A stretch of DNA of 64,000 nucleotides from assembly GCA_946122785.1 (NCBI GenBank), contig CAMGYJ010000006.1, forward strand, positions 1,488,001 through 1,552,000, read 5' to 3'. Position 1 is the stretch's first letter; every line of letters starts with the position of its first letter. A program made the position numbers and the translations under genes. Shown here in pieces: positions 34,148-46,748 of the stretch. The notes below the pieces were generated by a model. That model saw only the letters and a list, made by a program, of their open reading frames with translations. It searched no databases and was not told the DNA's origin. The DNA comes from Linum tenue (Eukaryota; Streptophyta; Magnoliopsida; Malpighiales; Linaceae).

Positions 34148-37100
34148 TTATCCAACTGTCGTAATCTTATCCTTTAGCTCAGCAGTAGGCACATAAACCA
34201 CCCTCTCTCGAAAAACAAGCGCCTTGGACCTCCTACGTTTGCTGATTGGTAGACTCCCCAGAAACTGCCTCATGTTCTCTAGGGTGTCTTTGGCTCTACA
34301 AAGTCTCTCCATCTCACTCTCGGCAAGTTGATGAGACGGGGACTCCGAATATTTTGAGTAGGAATGCTTCTTCCCTGTACTTGATTTTTCTTCTAGCAGA
34401 GTCTTCAAGCTCGGATCATCACCCTTTTGGGCTTCCATCTGTGTGAAACAGGGAAAATGAATGTTCTTTCAATCGTTACACGAGAGACAAAACAAGGGTT
34501 ATATAGCTGACAGCTTGATTCCAGTGGAATCTTGAATTATGATGTCCTAGATCACACTTGCTGAAATGCTTTTTCAGCAATACCTCACTATTTCCTGCCT
34601 GTGATTCAAGGGAAACTTCTTTTTGATCATTTTCCTTCAGCCCGCAATTAGATCTTAGCTTCTTCTTTGGGAATACATCTTTTGAAGTCCTTGTTGTCTG
34701 TAGCCCGACTTCAGTTACGGCATCTGAAACTTCAGCGCCTCCACTCTTATTTTCGTTTTCTGTTGCTTCACCAGACAGCTTAGGGTTGGAATCACTGCAC
34801 TGTTGGTGTTTTGTCCATTTGACATATAAAAGAATCACCAGTAAGCTCCAAGGTTTTGAGAACAGAAGGTACACCATAGGAAATCTGTTGGCAAAATCAA
34901 GCACCAACTCACCTTTCTGGATCTCAATGCCAGGTACCTTGCGTTCTTGAACCATTTGCTGACCTGGAATTGCAACTCCAAGCGGTGAAAATCAGTAGGG
35001 GGGAAGGAGTAAATAACAGTAAGAACTATTTAGTCCACTCAGTTGGGTATCACCATCAACGCCAATCCCATACATAACTTCAATGCATTGGTTTGTTCAT
35101 ACCTTTCCAGGTTCAAGACCTAGCTCTTCTGAAAGCTTATGTTTAACTGTTCCACAGGGAAGTTCATTTTCCTCAAAAACCCGCCTTAATTTCTGACAGA
35201 GAGTGCAAAATGTTGACATGACATTTCAGCAAAACTAAGAATCAGAACCGGGGAAAAAGACAACAAGGGACGGAATGTTGGTACCTCAACTGCACTAGGT
35301 GGAATTCTCGATAGTGCCCTTCGAACTCGAGATTCTTTAGGAAGGTCCTTTTTTCCTTCCAAAGTCTCATCCTTTTTTGCTTGTTTTTTACGTTTGTAGA
35401 GAGTCATAAGCGTGCTTGCAGCATCTGACTCCTTTTCCTTCTTTTTCCTCTTGCTAGGACCCCAGTCTTCATCTTCACTGAGTTGGTCAGCTACATGAGC
35501 ATCTTTTCCAAACATTTCCTAATGCAAGCAGAAGTCCAAATGAATATGTTAGCAGGTAGAAAGTTTCAAGCCTTCTGGACTTTGTGGATATCCCGCTATT
35601 ATATCTAAGGCAAAAGGATCTACCCGAATCTTTAAGATTTATAATACTCACGTCATACAATTTCCGATAATCAACTGCTCTGCGCTTTCTGCGGCCGCTC
35701 ATGATTTCAACATCACTAGATTCATCAGAATCTAAGCTACTATATATTGACTGGTTTCTGAATTCTTTTCCCTCCATATCCCATCTTCTGGATCCAGAAA
35801 CAGCTTCATCATCTGAAGACCAACCCAAGCTAGTGGAGCTGCTAGCAATATCCGACTCATCCGTTCCTGCACCATTCATGCTATTTTCCCTCCTTTCTGG
35901 ATCATAATTTTCATCCTCAGAGTCATCCGAGGGCCATTCCTCTTCAAGAATTAAAATGTTCCCACCATCAGGAGCTGCTGCCTCTTCCTCGAAAAGATCC
36001 TACTTCAGCAAAAAAAAAAAAACCCATATTTTAGTTAGAAAATACCCAAAGAAAGATATTTTATGGTCCTTCTGTCCACTCAAACAACCTGCCATTCGCA
36101 ACTCGTTGAGTATTGGGTTCCAAGGTGTGCATTCATTGAGTCTATGATTTCCATTCTACATTCGCAGAACTTGCAGAACCATCCTTGGTCTCCAGGGGGT
36201 ACTGCAAGAACTCGATAGAGCAAAAGCATTAGGAAGAAGCTCACTCCTTTTCTTTTTATCCAAATTCAAATCACAGTATACGACAATGGATAGATTACTG
36301 TTTTCGGTGTGAAGTGGAGGTTCAAGGCACATTTGATGGAAGGCACAATTGCATGTCCCATCACAGAGTATAATGTCGTTATCCGGGACCACGTCATTTG
36401 ATTTGCACTTTGCACAGAAGATCTGAGCATGATAAGTTTTGAAAACATGAGTGCACAAAACTTATGATACTCCTGGCCATGAACAGAAATATACCATTTG
36501 TGATACTGATTATGCATGCTTACATGTTCATGGGATACTGATCCATCTGGGGCCATAACTGAGTCTTCAATACATCCAACTGCACTAAGCAAATCAAGTT
36601 GGTGGATTGCATCCCGTATTCCAAGTTTGCACTTCAAAATCTGTTTTTTTGCTCTTAGTAGTTCCTTCTCTGGCCTGATCTTCTCTCGACTGCAGCAGAA
36701 TTTCTAGTGTAAGAGTTAAGCGCACATAAGTTTCCCTTCAGCAGGCCCTTCTTTCAGTTGCATATTCCAAAAACAAGCATACCCAACTTTGATTCTCTCG
36801 GGTATGTTTCAGGGAGTCAGAACTCAACTCGAAATATTTAAGGCAGATACATTGGTGAAGCTCATATAAAAAGAGGAAGTGCCTTAGGAAATGTCTGCTG
36901 TTTCTTTCCTTTAATCATTTCCCAATTAATACCCTAAGTTGGTGTAACAAAGATTACAGTGTCAATGGCATCTGAATCAAACCTAAGTTGGTCTGGTTAG
37001 TGTTGATCTATTAAAGAACTTCATCTGAGAAAAGTAGCTTCTTCACAAACTTAAGAAGCTTAATCAGACATACGAATCTTTCAAAACCCATTTTATATAC

Positions 37101-37692
37101 ATATTCAGAGAAATTCACTAAAGCAGATTAATATCTCATAGAAACACTTTGATCTTTTAGTTATTAGTTATAGTTTCTCAAAATCAACAGGAATGTGAGA
37201 GAAAATATCTTACCTTTGGCCTTTCCATCCTTCACCAGAGTAAGCATCTATAAGGTTCTGCTCCATCTTCATTTTAATCATCAAGTATCTTGTTCTCCTC
37301 TGCAACCGTGATGGTTCATCTAGCTCTACATTATTCCTTAGCCTTCCATCTATCCTTCTCCTTTTGAATTTTCTCTTGGCAGTCTCCTTCTTAGGATTCT
37401 TGTCATTCAACTCAGGACAGATAGCAGTAGACGGTTCTGACTTCTTCCCGGACCTTTTATGAAGTGGTTTGCGTGCACTTTTACCCCGAACCAATTTTCT
37501 AGACCTAACACCTTTCCTAGTCACCTTACTTGGAGGACGAGTAACTTTCTTTGATATTTGTTTCTTACTGAGGGCCACCCTGCTACCACGTCTTGACTTT
37601 AATGATGCAATTAACAAGGATCCAAATTCTGACTTGGAGAGAGTAGGTTTCTTAGATGCCTGGTCTGCTACTTTCTTCGCGATGCTATGCAT
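34148..37692 (-). CDS. PRHA: PHD-finger homeodomain protein, PRHA / pathogenesis-related homeodomain type, 10 exons
   Basis: This is a nuclear DNA-binding regulator. Exons in translation order: 37692-37214, 36689-36524, 36422-36299, 36201-36089, 35999-35652, 35518-35285, 35192-35103, 34963-34913, 34799-34584, 34438-34148. Phases agree, 2112 nt, 703 aa. The first ~150 residues are very basic ([15 protein letters not shown]), followed by [24 protein letters not shown] finger (about 216-275) shows [17 protein letters not shown] and [10 protein letters not shown]. An acidic Ser/Glu-rich region follows ([18 protein letters not shown]). The homeodomain (about 470-535) contains [20 protein letters not shown] and the recognition helix [17 protein letters not shown]. 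This order matches PRHA and its HAT3.1 relatives; the WFKNARY helix favours PRHA. The start at 37692 lies just after a splice acceptor, so the leader probably has an intron. Confidence 0.92.
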
Positions 37693-38510
37693 ATCAATAT
37701 CTCAGATTTTAGAGCTGAAAAGAGTAGGACAAATATGTAAGCATAAAGAAGCATATAACAAGATGCAAACTTTGCAGCTGAGCTTCATCCTAGCAAAGCA
37801 AATCTATAGCCTCTCCATACATTAGCAAATGCGTTGATAAAAAGGAACCCAATTCTTGAAACTATAAGCACAACTTAGCAATTACTTAGAGATAACACAT
37901 AAGACCGAGATCATGACAATTGGTAATTGATCCCTATAGAAACAGTATAAAATAATGAAACGAAATATCACATTGCAGCGCTGCAAACTTTAGTAAGATC
38001 AATTGGACCAGCGGTGGAGGAGTTGAACGGAGAGAAACCGAAAATGAGCAGCCACATTACATCTGAAGAAACTAAAGTATATATGCGAGGAAGAAGAGAA
38101 GGTACCCTGTAAAACTGAAGAATTTGGAGGCAAGATCGATAATTGAAAGGGCTTGCAGCTGTTGTAAGAGAAAAGGAAGCGAAGAGCGAAGAGAAGGGTT
38201 ATTGATCTGAAAGACCGAGAGGAAAAAGGCTCGAACTTTAGAATTTGAAATTCTGGGGTTTGTGAGTTGAAGGAAGAAGACGGATTTGACCTGCTGATGG
38301 GGGGCTTTCGCACAACAGGAGATGATTGATTGGATGCAGGAATTAGACGATGGGCGATGGTTCTGTCTGCTGCTGCGCTTCTGCTTCCTTCCTTTCCTTT
38401 CTGCTTCTTTTCTTTTTCTTTCTCGATTAGTTCTCCTCGGTCCTCGCCCAATCCCAATGCTCTCCCTTTTTTTTTATATTTTTTTTTGCCAAAGCTCTCC
38501 CTATCTTGCA
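37693..38510 (-). promoter_or_regulatory. Leader and promoter region of the PRHA-like gene
   Basis: Upstream of the ATG a TTTTCAG acceptor lies near 37717, suggesting a leader intron. GA/CT-rich sequence at 38080-38450 is a likely first exon and core promoter. No further coding region is seen. A Mutator MITE begins at 38520, within a few hundred bases of the presumed start. Confidence 0.45.
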
Positions 38511-38519
38511 TAGATATAA

Positions 38520-38892
38520 GGGCAATGTCTATTTTTTACCCAAACCTTTTTCAGATTCTTTTATTTTAACCAAACCTATAGAAATTCTATTTATTATCCA
38601 AACGTATTATAATTTATCAAAATCTGGGCATTCATTCTATTACCGTTACTTATTTCGTCCACGTGAGAGGTGGGATTTTGTTTTGTTTTTTGATAATCTT
38701 TTTATTAAAAATAGTAAATGATGGTATTCTGACCGCCACGTAGAAAGTCAACTCATTATGGTCATACTTAGTCAGCATTACTAACAGAAAAGTTGACAGA
38801 GAGTTAACGTTTGAATAATTTTGAGGAATTCAATAGGTTTGGTTAAAATAAAAGAATTTGAAAAAGGTTTGGGTAAAAAATAGACATTGCCC
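38520..38892. mobile_element. Mutator-type MITE, copy 2, with 9-bp target duplication
   Basis: Inverted ends GGGCAATGTCTATTTTTTAC / ...AAATAGACATTGCCC span about 45 bp. TAGATATAA is perfectly duplicated at 38511-38519 and 38893-38901. It is the same family as the copy at 20374-20715. It lies upstream of the PRHA-like gene. Confidence 0.93.
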
Positions 38893-39794
38893 TAGATATA
38901 AAGCTTAGACCCCTGCCCAAAGGGCAGGTAGTTTATTTTACAGCATAATTTATTTTTATTTTTTTTATCGCTTCTTTGTTTTTTTTTTTGTCATAGATAG
39001 TTTGTAATAGATAGTTCGTTACAATGCAGTGGAAATATAAATGCGGTAGTCAACCAACTGGGTCGCTACCGATGCAAGGGCCGTTTGTGCCACGCGATGG
39101 GCAGCCCTGTTAGTACTACGAGGAGAAAAACAAAACAAACAAAAGCAAAAGAGGCCTTCAAGACTCGCACTTCTTCTAGCACTGCTCCACCTCGATCATG
39201 CTCCACAAGCTATGCGAACCAATCTGTCACAAGCTAGGAAAACAAATATACCAAACCCAACCAGTGGAGGAAATACACTTTATGTACGACAAGTAATTCC
39301 TCACCAGAGTAAAAAACAATACAACCCCATAAAAAATACCAAAAACAAGGGGATAATAATAACAACAACAACAATAATAATAATGATAATAATATATAGC
39401 TAAGTAAGAAATTATAACCGTCCACTTAGCTTAACGCAGGGTAGGATTGGACTTGTAACCGCTTTCCGTCAGAATTGTAACCGTCCACAACCCACTAGCC
39501 TCGCCGTTCGCCGGTAAGGCTCGCTGCCGGAAGGTTCAGCCCACAACTCCGTTGAAACACTTGCAAAAATAGGCAAAAGCCACTGGAAAGGGTGTCAGGG
39601 ATGGGGAAACGCCATGAGCAGGGATGCACGAGGGCATTGGGTAGCAATTTGCCAGAGCGCACGATTGCGGAATTAGGGAGGAAATGGACTCCGTCGAAAT
39701 CGAGTCATCGATTCTAACTCGTGAGATTGAAGATCAGCGTAACGAGATTTAGGATGAATGGTAGGAGATTGGCGCTGGAGATCCAACTGCAATC

Positions 39795-39896
39795 ACTGTC
39801 CTCGATCTTCCGGATGATCTTCTTGGGGCCTCTGGGGCCGTTCCGCCAGAGAGGGGTAGAGGTGGTGTCGCAGTTGGCGCAGCGGCGGGAAACCAA
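39795..39896 (-). pseudogene. Half GATA zinc finger fragment
   Basis: The minus strand reads [20 protein letters not shown] then PK. This is the first half of a plant GATA-type finger (CxxC plus the TPLWRNGP core). It stops at GPK, where plant GATA genes commonly have an intron, and continues with unrelated residues ([10 protein letters not shown]), so the second cysteine pair is missing. It cannot form a finger. Confidence 0.75.
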
Positions 39897-39909
39897 AGGG
39901 TCGCCGTTG

Positions 39910-40085
39910 TTGCTCTACTTCCACGAGAGGATCTTGGGGAAGCTGATCGGCGACCCCACCTTCGCGCTGCCGATTTGGAACTGGGACGGCGCCGCAGCCG
40001 GGATGCGACTCCCGGCCATGTACGTCGACCGGACCTCCCCGCTCCACGACCCGCTCCGCAACCCGAACCCCGCTCCGGAAATATC
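39910..40085 (+). pseudogene. Polyphenol oxidase (tyrosinase domain) fragment
   Basis: The plus strand encodes [24 protein letters not shown] and [18 protein letters not shown], matching the part of plant polyphenol oxidases around the second half of the CuA region. About 58 residues are present, with no flanking domain, transit peptide or CuB site. It is antisense to the LINE part of the same insertion. Confidence 0.78.
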
Positions 40086-40200
40086 CCGCCATTGAAGTCC
40101 GCGGTTATCGCTACTGCAATTCTGAAGAAAGCTCTCACTTCTTCTTCCTCCGGTTTCTGCCGCCACAACCGCCGAGCTCCGCTCTTTTATCGCTTCTTTG

Positions 40201-40407
40201 TTTTTTGTGAATTTTTTTTTATCACTTCTGAAAGTACATTAATTAAATTTTGATTTCACTACAATTACTTTGTGACTGAGAAAGCAAGAATACATGAGTT
40301 CTATCAAACAAAAATTTATTTTTTTGGTAGAGTGGCGAATTCAGGATTTAGACTAAAAAAGGCCGGCAAATAACAATATACAACATGTTTCTAAAGTTGA
40401 GCCTACA
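40201..40407. other. Short spacer between two LINE insertions
   Basis: AT-rich. Its right end, AAAGTTGAGCCTACA (40393-40407), is the left target duplication of the next LINE. Confidence 0.6.
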
Positions 40408-40537
40408 AGGGACTGAGCCGGCGAAGACGGAAATTCATAACCCAGAAAAGAGAAAGAAGGGAAAGTAAGAGAGAGAAAAGCTCTGACCTCTCTCTTCCAC
40501 TTTTCTCAGATTGTTACAGTTTCTTCCCGTTTTTTCA

Positions 40538-42011
40538 ATGGAGCCTCCATCGGAGGCACTTTTGCCGGATCCAAAATCGCCAGATTCATCTCCAGCAACG
40601 ACGCCAACACAGCCGAGCAAGAAGGCGAAGGCAACCTCGATCACTAACTTCTTAGGACTGGTAGATATGGAGGTTGCGATGGTTACTGCAAGAGAGGAAG
40701 ATGTCGATACAGAAATGGAGATGTCAGAGAAAAATCAAATGTTCGGGAGCTCTCCCAACGAGGGGAACGAAGGAAATCAACCAGGAAGGGCCTCCTATAT
40801 GACTCCGTCCTCGAAAATGAACCGATGCCGATTATCCCAGATGGGGACGACCTCATGTCGGACGAATCACATTGTGAGGAAGCAGAAGACGATCCGCTCT
40901 GCCCAACCATCTGCATCAAAAAGAGTACATATGCAAGTAGGGGTGGTAGTTCGGTTATCGATTACCGGTTAACCGAAATACCTACTCCCCCTACCGAAAC
41001 CGCCCGAAATAGGCTTCAGTTTTTCAGTTATCTCGATTATCGGTTAACCAAATCACTTTTAAGACCAAAAACTATTTCGTCCAGCCTCCGATAACCGACC
41101 GAAGTTCGGTTACTTCGATTATCGGTTAGTGGATAACCGCCTGGTTATCGGTTTAACCTGTCAGTTAACTGATAACCGGTAACCGAACTGTCACCCCTAG
41201 TTGCAAGGGTGCGCCATCGTTGGAGCAAAACCATCACTTTCAGAATCCTTGGTAAGAGCCTCCCGTTTGCTTTCATTCATAGGAGAGTGCATTCGATGTG
41301 GGCAAAAACAGGATCAGTGAAGATAGGAGATATAGGGAATGGTTATTATCAGGTCATTTTTGGATCACAGCGGGATTACAACCGTGCCTTGTATGGAGGT
41401 CCATGGACGGTGGATGATCAGTATATTGCTTCTGAGCCTTGGAGACTGGACTTTGATCCAGACTATGATGTAATCAACAAAACCATGGTGTGGGTTCGTC
41501 TCCCACGTCTCCCAATGGCGTATTTCGATGATGAGATTCTGGAAAGCATTGGAAGCAGACTAGGGAGGGTGGTAAAAATTGATTACAATACAGTCAACGG
41601 GTTTAGAGGAAACTAGGCCAGAATCTGCATTGAAATCGACCTAAGGAAGCGGTTGGTCCCGAAATATAGACTAAAGAGAAGAGTGAGAAGGGTGGAGTAT
41701 GAAGGTCTTGACAAGTGTGCTATGAATGCGGCCACTACGGACACTTGGAGGATATATGCCCCAAGTTGGCATCGATGGCGAATGCCACACCAGAACAAAA
41801 GATAGTCGATGAAGGAACGCAGATGGTGAGCCAGGAGATACGTCCGGAAGTCCTGGAAGACTTTGGCCCGTGGATGATTGCAACTAGACCAAAGAGAAAG
41901 AAGAATCCACAAAAAGGAGTTGATAAAAAAAGAGCTGCAGGGAAAAGGACATCCAAAAAGAGAAGAACAAGTGGGAGGATCTAGATTTATCGCACTTAAT
42001 ACTAATGTGGA
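40538..42011 (+). pseudogene. LINE ORF1 (DUF4283-type, zinc knuckle), broken
   Basis: ORF1 protein binds the element's RNA. The frame opens MEPPSEALLPDPKSPDSS. It shifts near 40760-40820, is interrupted by a hAT MITE (40938-41199), and resumes with the DUF4283 region (WSKTITFRILGKSLPFAF, WTVDDQYIASEPWRLDFDPD). A TAG at about 41614 and a frame change near 41715 precede a zinc knuckle, CYECGHYGHLEDIC. A basic Lys-rich tail follows, with further frame changes down to about 42530. Confidence 0.85.
40938..41199. mobile_element. hAT-type MITE (262 bp) inside LINE ORF1
   Basis: Ends TAGGGGTGGTAGTTCGG and ...CCGAACTGTCACCCCTA form inverted repeats. The interior is made of repeated CGGTTATCG/CGATAACCG units. 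Flanks TATGCAAG and GTTGCAAG agree at six of eight positions, fitting a slightly decayed 8-bp hAT duplication. Removing it brings the LINE ORF1 flanks together. Confidence 0.88.
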
Positions 42012-42631
42012 GGACAATATGGGGAAAGAGAATGCTAGCACAGAGAAAAAGAGGTAGAAAGTCCAACAACCACATCAGGTGAAATCGAAGAAAATGCATC
42101 AATCAAAGGATTCTTTAAGGAAAGAAAACCAAAAAACCTCACCTGTGATCTCGAAAGCGGATACAAAGTCCTGTAGTGATGCTAAGACTGGTGGGGACTC
42201 TAAACCAAGCCCAGTTGGAGCAGGGAGAGGGAAAGTAGTGGTAAAGGAGGAAAAACGAAAAACTCAAAGGGGGTAGCAAAACTCCTTTGAGTCTAAAACA
42301 GAAAACTAGTGACAGCAGAAAGCAAGAAGGAGAGAAGGAGCAGAATGTGGATGGAACGACAGGACACCAACCTAAAATGGAGGATCCCTCACCAAAAAGA
42401 GAGAAGGTGTCCAAAAAGAAGAAATCATCACCCCCAGATAGTGGGAGCAGTCAACCCCAAAAGCTGGACTTTGTCCATGTTGCTGGGAAGGAAACTGCAA
42501 CAATGTAGCCTTGAACCAACAAGATAGTGCAAAAAACCTGAAGGGCAAGGAAGAGACGGCTATGGTTGTCGACTCCACTGGAAAGTAAGCTGCAAAGCTT
42601 GGTGAAGGGAAGTTTTTCTATATCTTATGAT

Positions 42632-45600
42632 TAGATTTTTTCCTGGAACTGTCGAGGTGCAAAACACCTGAAATTTCGCTCTACCATGGATTTTTATATG
42701 AAAACTTATGCACCAAACATTGTTTTCATTTTGGAACCTAGAGTCAGTGGCGATGAAGCTGAGAAAGTGATGAAATCCCTGGTTTTGATTCATGGAAGGT
42801 CTCGGATGCCATTGGTTTTAGTGGAGGAATATGGGTACTTTGGAATAAGGACGAATTGGATCTTCAGCAAGTGGATTGTCACAAGCAATTCATCAACCTG
42901 AAGTGTTCAATTGAGAGCAAGCTTGTCTGCCAAATCACGGTAGTGTATGCTAGACCAAATGAACACAACCGCGGTGTGCTCTTGGACGAAATTGGCAGAA
43001 TCCGAAGAGGAACCACAGTTCCCTGGGTTTTGATTGGATATTTCAACTCCATTTCAAAATTAACGGACAAAGTGGGTGGTGCCCCCTTCAACTTTGCAAA
43101 AGGCCAGGGCTTTTAATAAATGCTTGGATGATAATGAACTAGTGGATTTGGGGTTCCTTGGCCCTAAATTTACCTGGTTCACTAGAGGGTCTAGGCTCAA
43201 AGAACTCCTGGACAAGTGTATTTGCAACTCTGAATGGCTGAAAAAGTTTCCGAAGTCAACCAATTTGCACTTGACAAAACTTAAGTCAGACCATAGGCCA
43301 ATACTGTTGAGCAATGAAGGCCCAGTGGACAATAGTAAATTGGTGAGGAGATTCCTTTTTCTTGCACCCTGGATTACTCATGATTATTTTTTCCGTTCCT
43401 TAACAAAGCTTGGACCTCTGGTAATGCACTTCCCTTTGCCTTGCATGACCTTACAAGTAAACTCAGCGACTAGAATAGAGACGTGTTTGGAAATATTTTC
43501 AAGAGGAAGAAGAGTCTTTGGAGTTGACTTCAAGCATTGGAAGCCAAGAATGAGAGATCCCCTAGCTTTCAATCTAGACTGCAAGAAAGGAATGTGAGAG
43601 AAGAGCTAGAGGAAACTCTTTGGCAGGAGGAGATACTTTGGCCGCAAAAGTCAAGGGCCAACTGGATTATACAAGGAGATCAGAACACTAAATTTTTCCA
43701 CAATTCCACGCTGAGTAGAAGAAGAAGGAACAAGATCTTGGGACTTTGTGATGGGGAGGGAAACTTGATTACTGATCCCAACATTCTGCAACAGATGGCC
43801 AGAGATTTCTTTGTGGCTCTCTATACTAAGGAAGGATAGACGGCTCCCTCTCTGGTCCCTGTTGCATTTCCAAGCATTGGAAATAGAGAGAGAGCTAGGC
43901 TGAGCAGCCCTCCCAGTGCAGATGAGATCAGAGCTACTGTCATGGAGATGAATGGTCTGAAGCCACCAGGAAAAGATGGCTACCAGGCCATCTTTTTCCA
44001 AAAGTGTTGAAAGCAAATAGGGAGTGATTTCACATCTTTCATAATTTCTTGCTTTAATGTTCCCACTAAAATTAGACTTATGAATCAAACCCTTCTGGCT
44101 TTGATTCCTAAAACTGACTGCCCTGACTCTATGAACCAGTTTAGACCAATTAGCCTTTGTAATGTGGGTTACAAAGTCGTGTCAAAGTGTTTAGCTAACA
44201 AACTTAAGGCTCTGATGCCGGTTCTTGTGCATCAAAACCAAACGAGTTTTGTTCCTGCTAGACACATAACTGACAACATCCTCATTTTGCAGGAGACTAT
44301 GCATTCGATGGCTAGGAAGACGGGCAAGAAAGGAAGTATGCTCCTGAAAGTGGACCTTGCCAAGGCGTACGACATGATCGACTGGCAATTCCTGGAGCAG
44401 ACCCTAAGAAGTGCTAACCTCCCAGAAAATTTCATAAGAATGATTATGGAGTGCGTCACAACTTCGGAAATGCAAGTGCTATGGAATGGGGGGGGGGGGG
44501 GGATCAGAAAGCTTCAAACCAAGCAGAGGCTTGCTTCAGGGATGTCCTCTCTCCCCTTACCTTTTCACTCTTTGCGTTGAAAGGCTTAGCCATAGCATTA
44601 TTCAAGAAGTTAGTTACAAGAATTGGAAATCGGTTAAATTATCAGCTTGTGGTCCAGCCCTTTCCCATTTGTTTTTCGCGGATGACCTTGTCCTTTTTGC
44701 TGAGGCCAACTGTAGGCAGGCTGAGATTATCATGAAATGAGTTGATTCTTTCTGCTTAGCCTCAGGGGAGCTTCTTGGTAAAGAGAAATCCAGGGTTTAC
44801 TTCTCGAAGAACATTAGAGGTAGTGCTAGGCAAAGTATTTGTGCTAAGTTGGGAATTCACTCTACTATGGACCTAGGTAGATATCTAAGGGTGCCTGTGT
44901 TTCATGGTAGAATGTCTAAACTAACATACAAATACATTCTTGAAAAAATGGATAGCAAGCTATCAACATGGAAAGCAAAAACAATTTCTCTAGTTGGAAG
45001 GGTCACACTTGCTACTACTGTTTTGAATGCTATACCGTCCTATGCAATGCAAACTTCCTTTATTCCCTGTTCTGTTTGTGATGCAATTGATCAAAAAATT
45101 AGAGCATTTGTCTGGGGTACTTGTGAGGGGAAGAAGAAAGTGCACCTGATTGCTTGGGATACTGTGTGTAAACCAAAGAATCAGGGTGGACTAGGGTTAA
45201 GGTTTGCTAGAAGCCTCAATCTGGCGTATATGGTAAAACTATCATGGCAAATCCTTAACAATGACTCTGATCTGTGGGTTAAAGTCTTGCAGGGTAAGTA
45301 TTTTCACCACAAGGAGGGCAAGATTTGTTCTATGAAAAAGAGCAGCCACTCAAGCTTGTGGAAGGGAATAGTGAAAGATATGCCCTACATAAAGAAGGCT
45401 ACCTTGTGGAGCTTAAGAGATGGGGAAACAAAAGGGTTCTAGACTCACCCTTAGATATCTTGTGATATGACACTAGAGGAGCATGCATTAAGAGCTCTGA
45501 CGGAGAAGGAGATCGCATCATCAGTGGCAAGCTGGGTGGATGATTCAGGTGAGTGGGACTGGACGAGAATGAGATCTTACCTTCCTAATGACGTCATTGA

Positions 45601-46748
45601 TCTCATTGCAGGCGCTGAAGCACCAAAACCAGGGCTTGGTGAGGACAAGACAGTGTGGGGAATCGAGAGAGATGGAAGATTCAGACTCAAGTCTGCCTAC
45701 CTCCTTGTGACTAGGGAGAACGAGGATCCACCGATACAAACATGGAAGGATCTCTGGAAATGGAGAGGCCCTAGTCGAATTAAACACTTCTTATGGCTTG
45801 CCAGTCACAACAGACTGCTTACCAACAAGGAACGGGAGAAGAGGAAGCTGACTGTTAATGGGAGCTGCAATTTCTGTAGGACAACTGATGAAACTACAGA
45901 ACACATCCTCAGATCCTGCTCAAAGACAGCTGCCGTGTGGAGTTTTTTTTGGCAACAAGCTCGCAGTTAAAGACAAGAACCTGAATTTCCAGGAATGGCT
46001 GAATAGAAATATGATGGATCCTGAGAATGGAGTGGACTTCGGCATTATCTGATGGAGTCTATGGAAGCAGAGGAATGAGGAAGTGACGGATGGGAAGAGA
46101 TTCTGTGAAGCTGGTCTTATTCATAAAATCATAGCGTGGATCAACATCAATAGTCAGGCTCTAATGAATGCCTAGAAGAGCTTGATGTCAATTGTCACCC
46201 AAAGCCACCAAATCAAGCCACGAGATTTCTTGGAAACCTCCTATAGAAGGATGGATTCAAGTAAAATCCGATGGATCTGTTCTTCAACCTTCTGGACGTG
46301 CAGCTGCAGGTGGTCTGCTGAGAGATCATCTCGGAAGGTGTATGGGGGGGCGTTTATTTGCAATCTTTGGAGGTGCACCATCACCGGGGCGGAACTGAAG
46401 GGTGCAGCAGAGGGCCTGGAACTAGCTTGGAAGTTTGGCTACATGAAAATTGAGCTTAATTTGGACTCTAGAACATCGTTGGACATCATAAAAAACAGAG
46501 ATCGTACTGATCACTGTCACGGGCTTCTCGCGAAGCAGTTTAGTAGCTTACTTTTGAGGAAGTGGTCTGTTGAGATTAATCATGTTTATCGTGAATGTAA
46601 TTTCGCAGCGAACTTCTTAGCTACTAAGGGTCATGGTTCTTCTTTTGGCACACATCCCTTCGATGTGAGCGACCCAAACCTTTGTTATTGGTTGTACCAT
46701 GATTCTATGAGAATTTCCAGGAACCGTTTGATTAATGACATGATATAG
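42632..46748 (+). pseudogene. LINE ORF2 (endonuclease, reverse transcriptase, RNase H), frameshifted
   Basis: The domains are recognisable in order. The APE-type endonuclease starts near 42632 and includes VPWVLIGYFNSISKL (the family has GDFN, so an Asp is changed) and LKSDHRPIL. The reverse transcriptase (about 44080-44740) shows LALIPKTDCPDSMNQFRPIS, LLKVDLAKAYDMIDW, GLLQGCPLSPYLF and the catalytic FADDLVLF. The zf-RVT part (about 45680-45960) contains CNFCRTTDETTEHILRSC. RNase H (46190-46748) includes VKSDGSVLQPSGRAAAGG and INHVYRECNFAANFLA. At least six frame changes or stops are visible, including one at a run of 15 G (44488-44502). Confidence 0.88.

Larger units (their letters stand above)
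38979..40184 (-). mobile_element. LINE-type insertion with chimeric 5' part (GATA and PPO gene pieces)
   Basis: TTTTATCGCTTCTTTG occurs at 38963-38978 and 40185-40200, a 16-bp target duplication. A poly(T) run (38979-38989, poly(A) on the minus strand) follows the left copy, as in LINE retrotransposition. On the minus strand the 3' portion (about 39200-38990) reads AVLEEVRVL and RSTNRAAHRVAQTALAS, the end of a plant LINE RNase H domain. The rest (39200-40184) is not LINE: it holds a GATA-finger piece and, on the opposite strand, a polyphenol-oxidase piece. It appears to be a chimera made during reverse transcription or by mobilising an already chimeric locus. Confidence 0.7.

Noticed and set aside
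39720..40095. 124-codon plus-strand frame as a real oxidase gene
   Set aside because: Only about 58 residues match polyphenol oxidase; the rest is antisense to the GATA piece, and both lie in a retroposed chimera.
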